Positions 46,071-56,344 of a stretch of DNA of 64,000 nucleotides are shown here, in pieces (position 1 is the first letter of the stretch; each line of letters opens with the position of its first letter). The notes under the pieces are model-generated. The model had not been told where the DNA came from. It ran no database searches and saw only the letters and a program-made list of their open reading frames with translations. The position numbers and the translations under genes were made by a program. The DNA is from Impatiens glandulifera (Eukaryota > Streptophyta > Magnoliopsida > Ericales > Balsaminaceae). Location of the stretch: assembly GCF_907164915.1 (NCBI RefSeq), contig NC_061862.1, positions 124,806,641 through 124,870,640 on the forward strand, in the 5' to 3' direction.

Positions 46071-47362
46071 TGTTGGGTCAAATTATTTTGACTAACGATA
46101 TTTTGATGATGAACTTATGTAAAACTTAAATAAGAATGAAACTAAGCCATCTAATTATTTTTGTGCAGGTGCATCGAAACATACTTAGCTTGAAATAGGC
46201 TTATTAGACGTATTGATTGTTAGACGCGCTGCTAGTTAGACATGCAGTCTAACAGACACGCAGTTAGACGTGCAGTCTAACAGACACGCAGTTAGACGTA
46301 CAGTCTAACAGACACGCAATTAGACGTTAAATGTGCAGTCTAACAGACACGCAGTTAGACGTGTAGTCTAACAGTTGAGAGTTAGATACAAAGAGTCTAA
46401 CTCCTTCAGACTAGTCTGAAGTGACTCGTAGTTAGACGTGTCGTCTTACTCTATTAGACTTGGCGGTCTAATGGATCCAGCTATTAGACGCGGGAGTCAA
46501 ACTTCATTAGACTTGGTAGTCTAATGGAGCACGTCTAATGCCTTACTTCAGCAGTTGCTTGAAGTCAGCATTCGTCTACCCACGATCAACTAGCTGTACG
46601 CTACTCCTACTCCACTCATCCGTGCAGATCAGTACGACAACCAGTTGCATCCAATGAATGAATGCCACGTAAGTAAATATTTTTCCCACTACTTGTTCCT
46701 TGCAAGACAATCCTAAAAGAATATTTGGCGCACTACCAGATTGGTACGACCACGATCTTTGTGCATAGAGTATGCTATACTCGTGTACTATGGAGGCTTT
46801 CCAATGGGTTCTTACCATGTTTCAATGCAGAAGAATCTACCATTGGTACCTGCTCTCTATTTAAAGATTTTCAAAGACAACTGACAAAAAGTGACACTTA
46901 CATGCTATCTTACGAATTACTTACTTGCTTACTGAGTTTGCACATCAAGAGAGAGATAGAATCAAAGTATTGTCTATCTGAGTGATATTCTTAAACATAT
47001 TGTAAGTTGAACAGAGTCTATTCTATTCAACAGTTAGCTAGCACTGAAACTGTATTTGATTCAAAGTAAAGTATAGTGAATCCTTCCGGTGGTTGGAAGA
47101 AGGGGTGACGTAGGAGAGTTTGCTCCGAACATCTATAAACAACCTATTGTGTCTTTTACATTTTGTCCTCTTCTCTTTCATTGGTTCTTAGCTTCAAACC
47201 TAAGAAAATGTTTCCGCACTTGAATCGCTTCAAGAGTTTGCAAGGGTTTATGAAGAATAGAAAGTGATATAAATCACTAACAGGATTTCTATCAAATCGT
47301 TTTTGCAAGAAGTTGTCATCAATAGTTAGACCCCATCTCTATTAGTGCCACCGATCCTATCA
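46071..47362 (+). repeat. 5' LTR, 1292 bp
   Basis: Starts TGTTGGGTCAAATT and ends CGATCCTATCA. Its first about 190 bp match the 3' LTR. It contains hairpin minisatellite repeats at 46215-46380 and further GTCTAAT/ATTAGAC inverted pairs to about 46540. Confidence 0.85.
46215..46380. repeat. Hairpin minisatellite in the 5' LTR
   Basis: About five units of GTTAGACGTGCAGTCTAAC plus ACAGACACGCA-type spacer (29-30 bp). GTTAGAC and GTCTAAC are perfect 7-bp complements around a 5-base loop. Confidence 0.85.
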
Positions 47363-47364
47363 AT

Positions 47365-47377
47365 TAGTATCAGAGCC
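47365..47377 (+). promoter_or_regulatory. Primer-binding site, Met-tRNA type with one change
   Basis: TAGTATCAGAGCC, two bases after the LTR; the common form is TGGTATCAGAGCC. Confidence 0.75.
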
Positions 47378-47406
47378 TTGTTTCTATTCTCAAGCTATCT
47401 CCAAGA

Positions 47407-48504
47407 ATGTCGACCATATCCAAATATGCCAGTGCTACCGCAATCCCCACATTTTCAAGAGAAAACTATATTGTGTGGAAGAAGAGAGTCCGTGCTCACC
47501 TTTTCTCTCTTCATGACGACATGTGGAGTGTCATCATAGATGGTTCCATCAAGATTGAAAAGGAGAAATCCGAATGGACTAGTGAAGACAAGAGGAAAAA
47601 TAACCTCAACAACATGGCATTAGACGTCCTGTACAAATCTTTTGACGACAGTATGTTTAACTACATCATCGAGTTTGAATCTGCCAAGGAGATCTGGGAC
47701 AGACTCACCCAACTGTGTGAGGGAAATGAGAAAATAAAGGAGAACAAGATTATGGTTTCCACTAAACAGTTTGACAGTTTCAAAATGCGTCCTGGAGAAA
47801 CAATGACCGAGTTTGACGCAAGGTTCAACAAAGTTGTCTCCACTCTATCTATCCTTGGCAAGACCTATAGCAACAGGGAGATTGCTATCAAAGTCATGCG
47901 TGCTTTACCAAGGGAATGGGACATAAAGACGATGGCTATGAGGGAATCTAAAGACCTCAACAAGATCGTGCTCTTAGATCTGTTTGCTGATCTCAAGACC
48001 TATGAGTTCAAGTTGAACTCAAGGATTGAAGAAGATCAACCCTCATCCATAATCATTTTTAAAGCTTTGGTGAGTGCAGAAGAGCCATCAGTTGCTCCTG
48101 ATGTGAAGATAGTTGCCCAGCAGCTCAACAGCGATGCCATGTCTCTTTTTGTGAAGAAGTTTGGCGACTTCATGAAGAAGAGCACCTCTAAATCAAACTC
48201 TTCAAATTCAAATGATAATAAGAAATCCAAATCTAATGTTAAGTGTTTTAACTGTGGTATCTTAGGTCATTATCAATCGGAATGTCGAAAGCCGAAGCGT
48301 GATGAGAAGAAGAAAGACGAAGAAAATGAGCTGAAGGCTCTCTTGACAGGGGACGAGAAGAACAAACGGAACTATAATGATTCTTACTATTCATCCAGCG
48401 ACAGTGATGATGATGAAGTGACTTGCTTCATGGCAAGAGAAGAAGAAGAAACTCAGGAATTTGAGGTATTTGACTTCTCTTCTGAAAAAATTTCAAGAGA
48501 ATAA
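47407..48504 (+). CDS. Copia-type gag protein, 365 aa
   Basis: Opens MSTISKYASATAIPTFSREN, with the usual gag N-terminal W (YIVWKKRVRAHL, DUF4219-like). The UBN2 domain (residues about 55-215) includes FESAKEIWDRLTQLCEGNEK, FKMRPGETMTEFDARF and MRALPREWDIKTMAM. One intact CCHC knuckle CFNCGILGHYQSEC is near residue 282, followed by Lys- and then Asp/Glu-rich sequence. The frame closes at TAA 48502-48504, but the same frame continues beyond this stop as a coiled coil to 49017 with one further stop (48619-48621). It is the best-preserved gag in the window and may still be translatable. The product would form cytoplasmic virus-like particles. Confidence 0.85.
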   Translation: MSTISKYASATAIPTFSRENYIVWKKRVRAHLFSLHDDMWSVIIDGSIKIEKEKSEWTSEDKRKNNLNNMALDVLYKSFDDSMFNYIIEFESAKEIWDRLTQLCEGNEKIKENKIMVSTKQFDSFKMRPGETMTEFDARFNKVVSTLSILGKTYSNREIAIKVMRALPREWDIKTMAMRESKDLNKIVLLDLFADLKTYEFKLNSRIEEDQPSSIIIFKALVSAEEPSVAPDVKIVAQQLNSDAMSLFVKKFGDFMKKSTSKSNSSNSNDNKKSKSNVKCFNCGILGHYQSECRKPKRDEKKKDEENELKALLTGDEKNKRNYNDSYYSSSDSDDDEVTCFMAREEEETQEFEVFDFSSEKISRE

Positions 48505-49017
48505 CTGGTAGCTGCACTAGATGACATGGTCATAGAGTACAGAAAGCTAGAAGAATCCCTAAATGAAATAAAATCTTTCCCTAAAGTGTCTCAACCTACT
48601 TTGTCTCAAACTCTAGAATAAAAAACTCTTGAAAATGACAAGATCGAGATCTCATCTGAGAATGAGATGCTCAAAGAACAGATTCAAACTCTTTCTTCTG
48701 AAAACAAAAGGTTAAACTATATTGTTAGTTCTTGGACAAGGTCTGGAGAAGTTGTCAAATATCAGATTAATCTGTTGAAACCTGCTAGATCCAAATTCGA
48801 TTTAGGATTTGATAGCAATGACCCAAACCAGTCCTGTAAGAAGTTAAGCTCAACAACTGACAAGCTTAAGCTAATAAGTTTTGTCAAAGGGAGCCTAAAT
48901 GACATTGAAATTGATCTAGTAGCTGCTGAAGCTACCACTTTTGTCGAAATAGAACAGGGTTCTGTTCATACCGTTGTTGTTGTTGTCATGTCTGAACATG
49001 ATCTCTTTGTCAAATGA
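48505..49017 (+). pseudogene. Continuation of the gag frame: coiled coil
   Basis: In frame with gag after the stop: ALDDMVIEYRKLEESLNEIK, then KEQIQTLSSENKRLNYIVSS, heptad-like Leu/Ile spacing typical of the segment between gag and protease in long-gag Copia elements. The expected protease does not follow. Confidence 0.65.
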
Positions 49018-49620
49018 AGAGCCACCAACATCTAAATGTGCTCAAGTAGAGTCCGTCGTGACAGGAAAGATAGTCCAGTCCAACGTCTCTTCTAGGCTTT
49101 TTGAAAAACCCCTAACTCCTCACGAGATAATGAGAGCCACCAGAGCTACTACTAACATAATTATTAGAGAACCGAGGCCTACTCCAAAACCTATTGAGGT
49201 TATTAGAAAGGGAAATGCCATTACAATCGAATCCAGTGAAGAGATTTCAGAGGCAACTTGTATTGTGAACTTGTTGATGGATCAGGCCAATGTGAAAGCT
49301 GTTGCGAAGATTAACATCTTCGATACGTGGGTTATGAACAGGATATCCAACAGATATGATCAGTTCATCAAAGGAAAAAGTATAAGCGAGAAATGGTTGA
49401 AGCTGGTCAACATAGAGAAGCGAGTCCTGAAATGGGCTAAAACTTGTGGTATATGAAGCTCTAAAAAGAAAGGAGCTGGTTGAAGCCAATCTCAGAGGTC
49501 GAGCTCTTTTTCCAGTGCTCGAAGCAAGAAAAGCTAACTTCAATCCAATGTAAAAGAATGTTGATGTAAAGGAGAAGACCTTGAAGAAACTTAACGAAAT
49601 CATGCAAGACTATATCTGAA
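48974..49620 (+). pseudogene. Unrecognised ORF segment where pol would be
   Basis: Open frame 48974-49456 overlaps the coiled-coil frame. It contains LFEKPLTPHEIMRATRATTN, INIFDTWVMNRISNRYDQF and KGKSISEKWLKLVN. These resemble no retrotransposon enzyme I know. A stop and shift near 49456 separate it from the acidic ORF downstream. Function unknown. Confidence 0.5.
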
Positions 49621-50396
49621 TGGTCCTCAAATACGTTCATGAAGCTGTCTGCTCAGGAGTAAATCCTGTTGGAAGTTCTTCAGATGAAGGTGAGAAGATG
49701 CAACTTTCTGAAGATAGTGACCAGATCCTATCGGAAGATGAGCAAGCTGATGCTCATCTCATTGAACTGAGAAATTTGTCTGTTGAAGAAAAACGCCTTA
49801 TGGCTCAACCCAGAGTTGAACAAACTCCGGATCCAGTTCAACCTGATTTGATCTTTGAAGAAGAAGAGATCAATGCTGAACCCGTTCAACCGAATATTAT
49901 TCAAGAAGGAGATGCATTGGAATCACCTGTTCTTGAAACAGAGGCATCTCTAGTGAAGGAGGCTGAAGCCAGTCGGCATATCGAAGCACGTTCTAAGGGG
50001 GAACCCTCAAAAGAAAAGGAATCTGATAAGAGTTCTTCCTCTGAGGGGGAACAAGACAACAATGATACGTCATCAGAAAGTATTGAAGCAATTCCTCGAC
50101 CACCTCTAGAAATTACAACTGCTAATATCTATGAGAAGGTTGTTGACCTTCCTCTTCACTCTGACGTACCTTCTAATCAGATTCAAAAGGTGTGTGAAGA
50201 TATTCTAGGAGATGAAGATAATTCTAAAGTTGCTTTTGAGGCAGATGAACCAGAGCAGTCTTTGCAGGTTCACACTCATGTTAGTCCAATTAAAATCGCT
50301 CCTACCGACTCTCATGAAGTGCCATCAAATGAAGGAACACCCGTTGGAGGAACAAAGCTGTTAAAGTCTATGGAGGAGATGATGAGCACTCTTTAG
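49620..50396 (+). CDS. Acidic ORF of unknown function, 258 aa
   Basis: Rich in Glu, Asp and Ser (DSDQILSEDEQADAH, EKESDKSSSSEGEQDNND), with repeated QPxxIxEE-type phrases; no domain is recognised and it looks disordered. It ends at TAG 50394-50396, followed by the coiled-coil/RG ORF after 15 bases in a frame compatible with a former single protein (50412 is in the same frame). It could belong to a 3' ORF in the position of Sirevirus env-like genes. No signal peptide or transmembrane segment is visible. Confidence 0.55.
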   Translation: MVLKYVHEAVCSGVNPVGSSSDEGEKMQLSEDSDQILSEDEQADAHLIELRNLSVEEKRLMAQPRVEQTPDPVQPDLIFEEEEINAEPVQPNIIQEGDALESPVLETEASLVKEAEASRHIEARSKGEPSKEKESDKSSSSEGEQDNNDTSSESIEAIPRPPLEITTANIYEKVVDLPLHSDVPSNQIQKVCEDILGDEDNSKVAFEADEPEQSLQVHTHVSPIKIAPTDSHEVPSNEGTPVGGTKLLKSMEEMMSTL

Positions 50397-50411
50397 AAGA
50401 ATGTTTTTGAC

Positions 50412-51071
50412 TTGCAATCCAAAATGTTAAGTATCGAAAAGGGTCAAAGATCAAACAAGAAGGAAGTTGCCTCTCTTCTTGAAACTCATAAAGAAATGGA
50501 GAAGACCATGAAGATGAACAAGTATGAGATTAACATCCTCAACAACACCTACTCCAAATTCGAAAAGAATTTCTTCAAACAGCAGTCCAAAAGATTTGAC
50601 TGTGAAAGGGAATTTAACATTGATCTTCATCAAGAAATTATGGCTGGAGTGAATATGGTTCAAGATCAAGTGGTTGAGTTAATCAATCACATGAATAGAG
50701 TCGATGCTGAACGTATGGAACAAGCTGATTCCTTCGCAATACAAATTCATGCCGTTGAAAATGTTGAAATTGCTACTAATAAAGAGAAAAACCTTTTGTC
50801 CCTTGACGTTGATAATGTTCAAAAGGGGGAAGGAAGTTCAAGAGGCGGCAAAAGTAGTAGAGGAGGTGTTTTGACAGGCACTAGATCCAAAAGAAAACTC
50901 GTTGATGAAGGAGGTTGTAGACCAACCAAAAGAGGTGGAGGTCGCAGCGGTGACCGTGGTGGTGGAAGTGGTGGAAGAGGTGGTCGTGGTGGTCGTACTC
51001 TCCCTCCAATTCAAAACCTCCTAACCGGTGAAGAGTTTTCTTACCCAAACGTGAAAAGGGAAGAACAATAA
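50412..51071 (+). CDS. Coiled-coil and RGG-rich ORF, 219 aa
   Basis: Residues about 1-120 form a Lys/Glu/Gln-rich helical region (KEVASLLETHKEMEKTMKMN, HQEIMAGVNMVQDQVVELIN). The C-terminus is Arg/Gly-rich (SRGGKSSRGG, KRGGGRSGDRGGGSGG), a composition common in RNA-binding proteins, then TLPPIQNLLTGEEFSYPNVK. It is in frame with the acidic ORF upstream across one stop, so the two probably were one protein of about 480 residues. Family unknown. Confidence 0.55.
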   Translation: MQSKMLSIEKGQRSNKKEVASLLETHKEMEKTMKMNKYEINILNNTYSKFEKNFFKQQSKRFDCEREFNIDLHQEIMAGVNMVQDQVVELINHMNRVDAERMEQADSFAIQIHAVENVEIATNKEKNLLSLDVDNVQKGEGSSRGGKSSRGGVLTGTRSKRKLVDEGGCRPTKRGGGRSGDRGGGSGGRGGRGGRTLPPIQNLLTGEEFSYPNVKREEQ

Positions 51072-51228
51072 TCTCCTCTCTTTTAAACTATCTTTTGTTG
51101 GTTTCTGAACTTGGTTTTTGGAATATTGGTCTTTGGAACTTATTTGTGTAGTTTGCGAACAAGTGTCATTCTTACCTTAATTTGATGGGTGCTAATCTTA
51201 TCTAATTAATTGTGCAAAGTTTTAACAT

Positions 51229-51246
51229 CATCAAAAAGGGGGAAAT
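51229..51246 (+). promoter_or_regulatory. Polypurine tract
   Basis: AAAAAGGGGGAAAT-type run just upstream of the 3' LTR. Confidence 0.8.
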
Positions 51247-51547
51247 TGTTAGGTCAAATTATTTTGAGTAACGATATTTTAATGATGAACTTATGTAAAA
51301 CTTAAATAAGAATGAAACTAAGCCATCTAATTATTTTTGTGCAGGTGCATCGAAACATACTTAGCTTGAAATAGGCTTATTAGACGTATTGGTTATTAGA
51401 CGCGCTACTAGTTAGACGTGCAATCTAACAGATACGTAGCTAGACGTACAGTCTAACAGATAAGTAGCTAGACGTGCAGTCTAACAAATATGTAGCTAGA
51501 CGTGCAGTCTAACAGATACGTAGCTAGACGTGCAGTCTAACAGATAA
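51247..51547 (+). repeat. 3' LTR, truncated to about 300 bp
   Basis: Matches the first part of the 5' LTR up to the hairpin minisatellite, then breaks off into PIF-related sequence at about 51547. Confidence 0.8.
51410..51545. repeat. Hairpin minisatellite in the 3' LTR
   Basis: About five units of TAGACGTGCAGTCTAACA plus GATACGTAGC spacer. The hairpin core is shared with the 5' LTR but the spacer differs, so each array expanded separately. Confidence 0.8.
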
Positions 51548-52090
51548 TTAGTCACTCGTTTGCCTTAGAATGTATTTGTATATGAGTGTCATCAATAACA
51601 TCAATACAATTCTATTAAATATAATATATTAAATAATATATAAAACAAATAAACTAATATCGTTAAACGTGGAAAATGACAAAATATATACCTTAAATAT
51701 TTTTCGTATGTTAGTTATAGTGAACTTGATATGTACTTGTGCTTGATCAATTGGTTGCATCTCATTCGTGTATAATTGTATTAATAATTTTAACACATTT
51801 AATATCATTGTAGACATTGTATACTTCGAATGAAAAAAAATGGTCACCGCTTTCATGCTTCACTATGGGCAAAATGTACCAAAGTCATTAACATTTTCTT
51901 TTAAAATGAAATTTTACGTTCAACAAATAAATTAAATTGTAATGTGTTACACAACAGATTATTAGTAGTCTAACACATTCAAAATTCATTCTTATATCTC
52001 GAAAACACGAATTATCATTATTGATTAAGAATCGTACAATTTCAGCACCGTGAGTGAAATGATCTTTAGGCAAACTGTTCACACGTTAAA
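51548..52090 (-). pseudogene. PIF/Harbinger transposase remnant
   Basis: On the minus strand, from 52090: KDHFTHGAEIVRFLINNDN and IRMNFECVRLL, then HSKYTMSTMILNVLKLLIQL (compare the E-T-I-S-R-H-F helix of PIF proteins), then CIDVIDDTHIQIHSKANE at about 51600-51550 (compare GAIDGTHI with the first catalytic Asp). Stops and gaps throughout; the later DDE residues are cut off by the LTR junction. Confidence 0.65.
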
Positions 52091-52440
52091 TAGTAATCTC
52101 CAAAAACAAATTAACCAGCATTCCACTAAACCTTCTGAAAAATTCCCAATAAACAATTAATAATATGTCATAGGCACATGATGATCAATAGTTGTTGTGT
52201 TTAGTTTAGTGGTGCTTAAAATATATTAATATTAATATAAATCATGACAAATAAACAATCTATTATTTTTAATTTTAATTTTTGAAGTTTCTATAAGAAT
52301 TTGAAATAATATTCAACAAAAATAGTAGTCTTTAGTGAGAAAATATGAGACTCAAAGAAGGGACTGTGACAGAAATAAGTTTCAAATAAGAGTATAGTCA
52401 TCATATATATGAATACTCTTAAGTTCAAAATACAATAGCA
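52091..52440. other. AT-rich spacer inside the PIF remnant
   Basis: No recognisable motif. Confidence 0.35.
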
Positions 52441-53223
52441 TAGCCATCACAAAAATAAAAACGAGATTTTTGTTTACAAACAAACAAAAATAATTTTATT
52501 ACATCATTTTAGCAACAGTATAATACAAAAATAATAAGTCATAATTTCAGTTTTTAGAAAAATAAATTAAAAAGAGTACATACTCAATGTTCGGATGGTA
52601 GAAAGCTCAAGTCACTAAGACAAAAGTTGATCAAGTTCTATCGCTCTTTGTTATTTTGAAGTTAAAAAAAAACACAAGGTTTGAATTCACTACAAGAATA
52701 TGAGATATGTGATTAAAATATCCGGATCCCCATATAATGCATATTTCTATAACACAAATATCTAAACATATTTGCATTGGTGTATGTGACACAATCGTAG
52801 GCGGGGACAATGAATTAGAACATGAAGTACGATACTGTGAAGATGATTGCATTTGTTAACTTATATCCTAGAAATTTGTAAAAACTTTCTCTATCCTCTT
52901 CATTGGAGAATCGTTTTTAGTTCTCTTAGTATTTCTTGAAGAAATCTTTGGTCTTTTTTGCCACTTGACATCGTGTTAGATTATGTTGTTTTAGTTCAAA
53001 TCTTGTATTACAAGTCAATAAATTCATTTTCTAGTGACTTATCATCAGAGTCACCTAATCTCTCTCCACCAATATGTGAAAATGTATGAGATTGAGAAGG
53101 AGAGCGGATATATTCACATGTTGCACGGTCATTAAAGAAAATACGCTCCAATAAGACACAATCTGGAATTGAATTTTCTTTTAATTCATACAAAGATTTT
53201 TTGTTTTCATAGACAGAAATCAA
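52440..53223 (-). pseudogene. PIF-associated Myb/SANT-like ORF remnant
   Basis: A 71-codon minus frame (53223-53008) reads PDCVLLERIFFNDRATCEYI...ERLGDSDDKSLENEFIDL. In Myb/SANT-like proteins accompanying PIF transposases a similar block marks the end of the DNA-binding domain (...RATG...). Downstream frames are broken (MSSGKKDQRFLQEILRELKT). Its paralog is at 20805-22062. Position directly upstream of the transposase on the same strand supports the assignment, which remains inferential. Confidence 0.5.
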
Positions 53224-54588
53224 AAATTAAATATGTGTTCAATATGATAAAATTATTCATCTAAACATAGTCCCACCAAGTATTGCTCGCATTTATCATA
53301 TTTCGTACTAGATCCCATCCTAAGTCAATTTGGAGTTTAGCCCAGCGTAATTCAAACCAAATGTTTTTTTTTGTGCGTATGTGATTTTTGAATTATTCTT
53401 TCATATGATACAACGTGCATTTGCCCCCAAAATTCCTTAATTAATACATTATATGTGGAGTTTGTTGGTCATTATTAACCAACAATCATTTTTTTTTTTC
53501 TTTTTCCAAAGATGGTAGTTCAAGAAAAAATGTTGTCTTCTTAGGAAATGAGTCACACCTTATTAGACTCCATTTATTTATACCGTGGTTTTCAAAGTCA
53601 TATTATTCTAATATTGTACACCCGAAAATCAGTTTGTACATACTTTAGCTCTTTTACATAAGAGTTGCCACATGTTTTGCTCTATCGGAAACTATGAAAG
53701 AAAATGATCTTTTATTTTTTAGAAATTCTTTCTAGTTCGGTGATTAATTACATATGGGAAAAGGTCTCGACATTGTGGTCCACACGCCTGTCTAGATGGA
53801 CGGTCTCTAGTACGAAATTATTAGTCTTTTATAAAACACGACAGTTTTACACATTGTTTGTGAAAATCTTTTTTCTAGGAATGTTTATAAAGGGAAAACT
53901 TATTATTTATAAGGGTCATGCCCAATTTGTTCATAATCATGATATGTATGTTCCAATGGGCATAATAAAAAGTTATAAAAAATAACGTTAAAGTCGTACA
54001 TATTCACGTGAGGGAAAACTTTAACTAATATGTGAAATTATTTCAAAAATCAATGCTAGTTCTAAACAGATCATATTCAATATATGAATCATCTCATAAT
54101 TTTCCTCATATATTTTGGAGTTGTGAAACTCAAATTAAGTGCACAAGAAGTTTAACAAAATAGAGAAAGTATCCCAAACAAGTCCAGTGAGATAAGTTGC
54201 AAATTTGTTTAGAAAATATTTTAAATCATTTTCTATTTTTTTATAATTTTAAAAATTCATTTGAGGCTTCTAAAATAGAAAACAGATTAAATAACTAAGT
54301 AGTAGAAACAACCAAGCCTTTAATTAGGCTTAGGGTTTAAGCTTTAGGCTTGGGAACACGGGATGCTCGAGAGGCTCGGGAATGGAGGCATGGACTATGG
54401 ATAAAAATGGGGAGTCAAAAGATATGGGAGATCACGGTTCGAATCCCTTGCCTCCCATTTATTTACTTTTCTTTTGATTTTCGGCCAAGCGTACACGTGG
54501 TCCTCTAGGTTGCTAGTTCGAGTCTCGTTCACACACACTTTTCTTTCCTTTTTGTTTTCACGTGCAAGAGTCACTTTCTCGACCGGTT
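53224..54588. other. Unassigned sequence
   Basis: Includes a 93-codon frame (53704-53985) with hydrophobic and basic stretches but no known domain, probably chance. Two B-box-like motifs (54436-54446, 54515-54525) lack well-placed A boxes. Nothing else could be named. Confidence 0.35.
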
Positions 54589-55062
54589 TGTTACGGCCCA
54601 TTAGTGTCACGATCCGTTCAAGGGGATATCGAGGTTCATTGAAGTCTTGGCCTAACAGCGCGCTAATTTCCCTAGTCCAAAGGAGGCCCAATCATCCAAG
54701 TAAGCCCACTACAAGGAATATTCTAGAAGTATTGGAGAAAGCATGCCCTAGAGTAATAAATGTAATGGTTGGGTAGTATCCCCATTAATGAGGTAGTTGG
54801 GAGAATATCATTAATAGGGTAGTTGGGAATTATATAATTAATATAGTAGTTGAGAAGTATCATTAATATAGTTGTTGTAATTAGTCCTATAAATACCTCA
54901 AAGGTATTTCTTTATAAACACAAAGTATTCATTCAATGGAATTCTTATTCTCAAAGCACTTTATCTCTCTAAGTTCTTTTTTCATTGTTTAAAAAATCTT
55001 ATTAGCTAGAATCTGAGTCGATCTAGCCTAGTGCCACACTAGTCAAATTTTATCCTGTGACA
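54589..55062 (+). repeat. Ty3-type 5' LTR
   Basis: TGTTACGGCCCATTAG...ATCCTGTGACA. TATAAATACC near 54890 probably marks the promoter. Confidence 0.85.
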
Positions 55063-55064
55063 AG

Positions 55065-55076
55065 TGGTATTAGAGC
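55065..55076 (+). promoter_or_regulatory. Primer-binding site, Met-tRNA type
   Basis: TGGTATTAGAGC, one change from the common TGGTATCAGAGC. Confidence 0.8.
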
Positions 55077-55109
55077 AAGGTTGTGCTTCCGCATTCAAGC
55101 TGAAAGAGA

Positions 55110-56281
55110 TGGATTTAAGTACTACTACCGTCACTAAAGTTTCGACCGACAAATATAAGGATAAGAGATACAAGAGGGATAAATCTATTGAGAGAGGTGC
55201 TTCCATGGAATGACCCAACTTGAAGAAGGCATGAGCGAGAACCAAGAAGCTCTCGAAGTGTTTAGTGCGGTGACCGATACAGTGACGATGTTGGATGAGA
55301 TAAGTGAAATGTTGGTGAATGAGGTCATGTGGATCATTAACAATTCGAATCGAAGCATTCGTGAAGAAGTGCTTGGATCGATTTGAGGGGAGATTAATGA
55401 TATCCGACAGGAAGTACTCGAGACAATCCGAGGAGAAACTCATGCGATGATCGACGCCCTTTGAAGGGAAATGATGGGGAGGTGCGATGCGATGGAAAGT
55501 CGGATTGGGTGGAATGGAGGGGAGCATAGAGGTGCGACACCTCATATGGATATTTCCAAGTCAACTCCATTCAAAGGCTCGAGAAGGACAAGGGAAGTGG
55601 AGGACTTCCTTTGGAACATGGAGAGGTACTTTCGGGCATCAAGCATATTCGATGATCGTACCAAGTTGGAAACAACACCTTTCTTTCTTATAGAGATGAC
55701 ACTACTATGGTAGAGGAGGGGGAAAACAGATACAAAACGAGGTACGTTGAGGATGGAAACATGGGAAGACTTCAAGACCGAGTTCAAGCGTCAATTCTTC
55801 CTAGAGAATGTTGATTTCGAAGTTAGGAAGCGACTAAGTCAACTTGTGCACAACAGGACCGTCAAGGAGTATGTGAAGGAGTTCCAGGAGTTGATACTCG
55901 AGTTACCTAGTCTAACAGAATAGGAGGCTCTGTTCGCGTTTGTTAATGGACTAAAGAATTGGGAGCAGTTGGAGCCGCAAAGGGCCAAGGTGTAGAACGT
56001 CTCCAAGGCAATTACAGTTGCATAGAGACTAATCGAGCTCAAAGTATTTGTGGACAGATCAAAGATTATCAGGGATGATGAGGAAGAAAGGTGGGGGAGA
56101 CCGCCCACATGATAAGGAGAAAGGTGGGGGAGACCGCCCACCCAAGAAGTGGCAGCCAAACAACAATTTGGGAAGACAATCCCACGAATCAGGTAAGCCA
56201 AGAACGTGTCACATTTGTGGTGCTACCAACCACATAAAGTTAATGTGCCCATTCAAATGTAAAAAGGTTAAAATAGTTTGA
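55110..56281 (+). pseudogene. Ty3-type gag, broken
   Basis: Gag blocks in several frames: FKGSRRTREVEDFLWNMERY near 55570-55630, FKTEFKRQFFLENVDFEVRK then RLSQLVHNRTVKEYVKEF near 55770-55880 (retrotrans_gag core), EALFAFVNGLKNWEQ, and a CCHC knuckle CHICGATNHIKLMC at about 56209-56250 with all ligands kept. An approximately 30-bp duplication (GAAAGGTGGGGGAGACCGCC twice, 56087-56145) precedes the knuckle. Many stops. Confidence 0.8.
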
Positions 56282-56344
56282 GGAATTGAGTCCTCTGATG
56301 AGGAAGAAGGGACTCAAATATGATCCTTAAGACTACTCAATGTT

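Larger units (their letters stand above)
46071..51547 (+). mobile_element. Sirevirus-like Copia derivative: gag plus 3' ORF, no pol
   Basis: A 1.29-kb 5' LTR, a Met-tRNA-like primer site, a Copia gag with zinc knuckle, a long acidic and coiled-coil region, a polypurine tract and a truncated 3' LTR. No protease, integrase, RT or RNase H block was found between gag and the 3' part. Long LTRs and a long gag followed by a coiled coil resemble Sireviruses, which also carry an extra ORF after pol. Read as a nonautonomous derivative; the Sirevirus link is inference. Confidence 0.75.

Noticed and set aside
53704..53985. 93-codon plus-strand frame as a possible small gene
   Set aside because: No domain, signal or splice context could be supported; isolated among TE debris.
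54436..54525. Two B-box-like motifs (GGTTCGAATCC, AGTTCGAGTCT) as tRNA genes or SINEs
   Set aside because: No A box at the right distance and no cloverleaf.
55039..55545. 168-codon minus-strand frame
   Set aside because: Antisense to the Ty3-type gag leader and overlaps the LTR and primer site; no recognisable motif.
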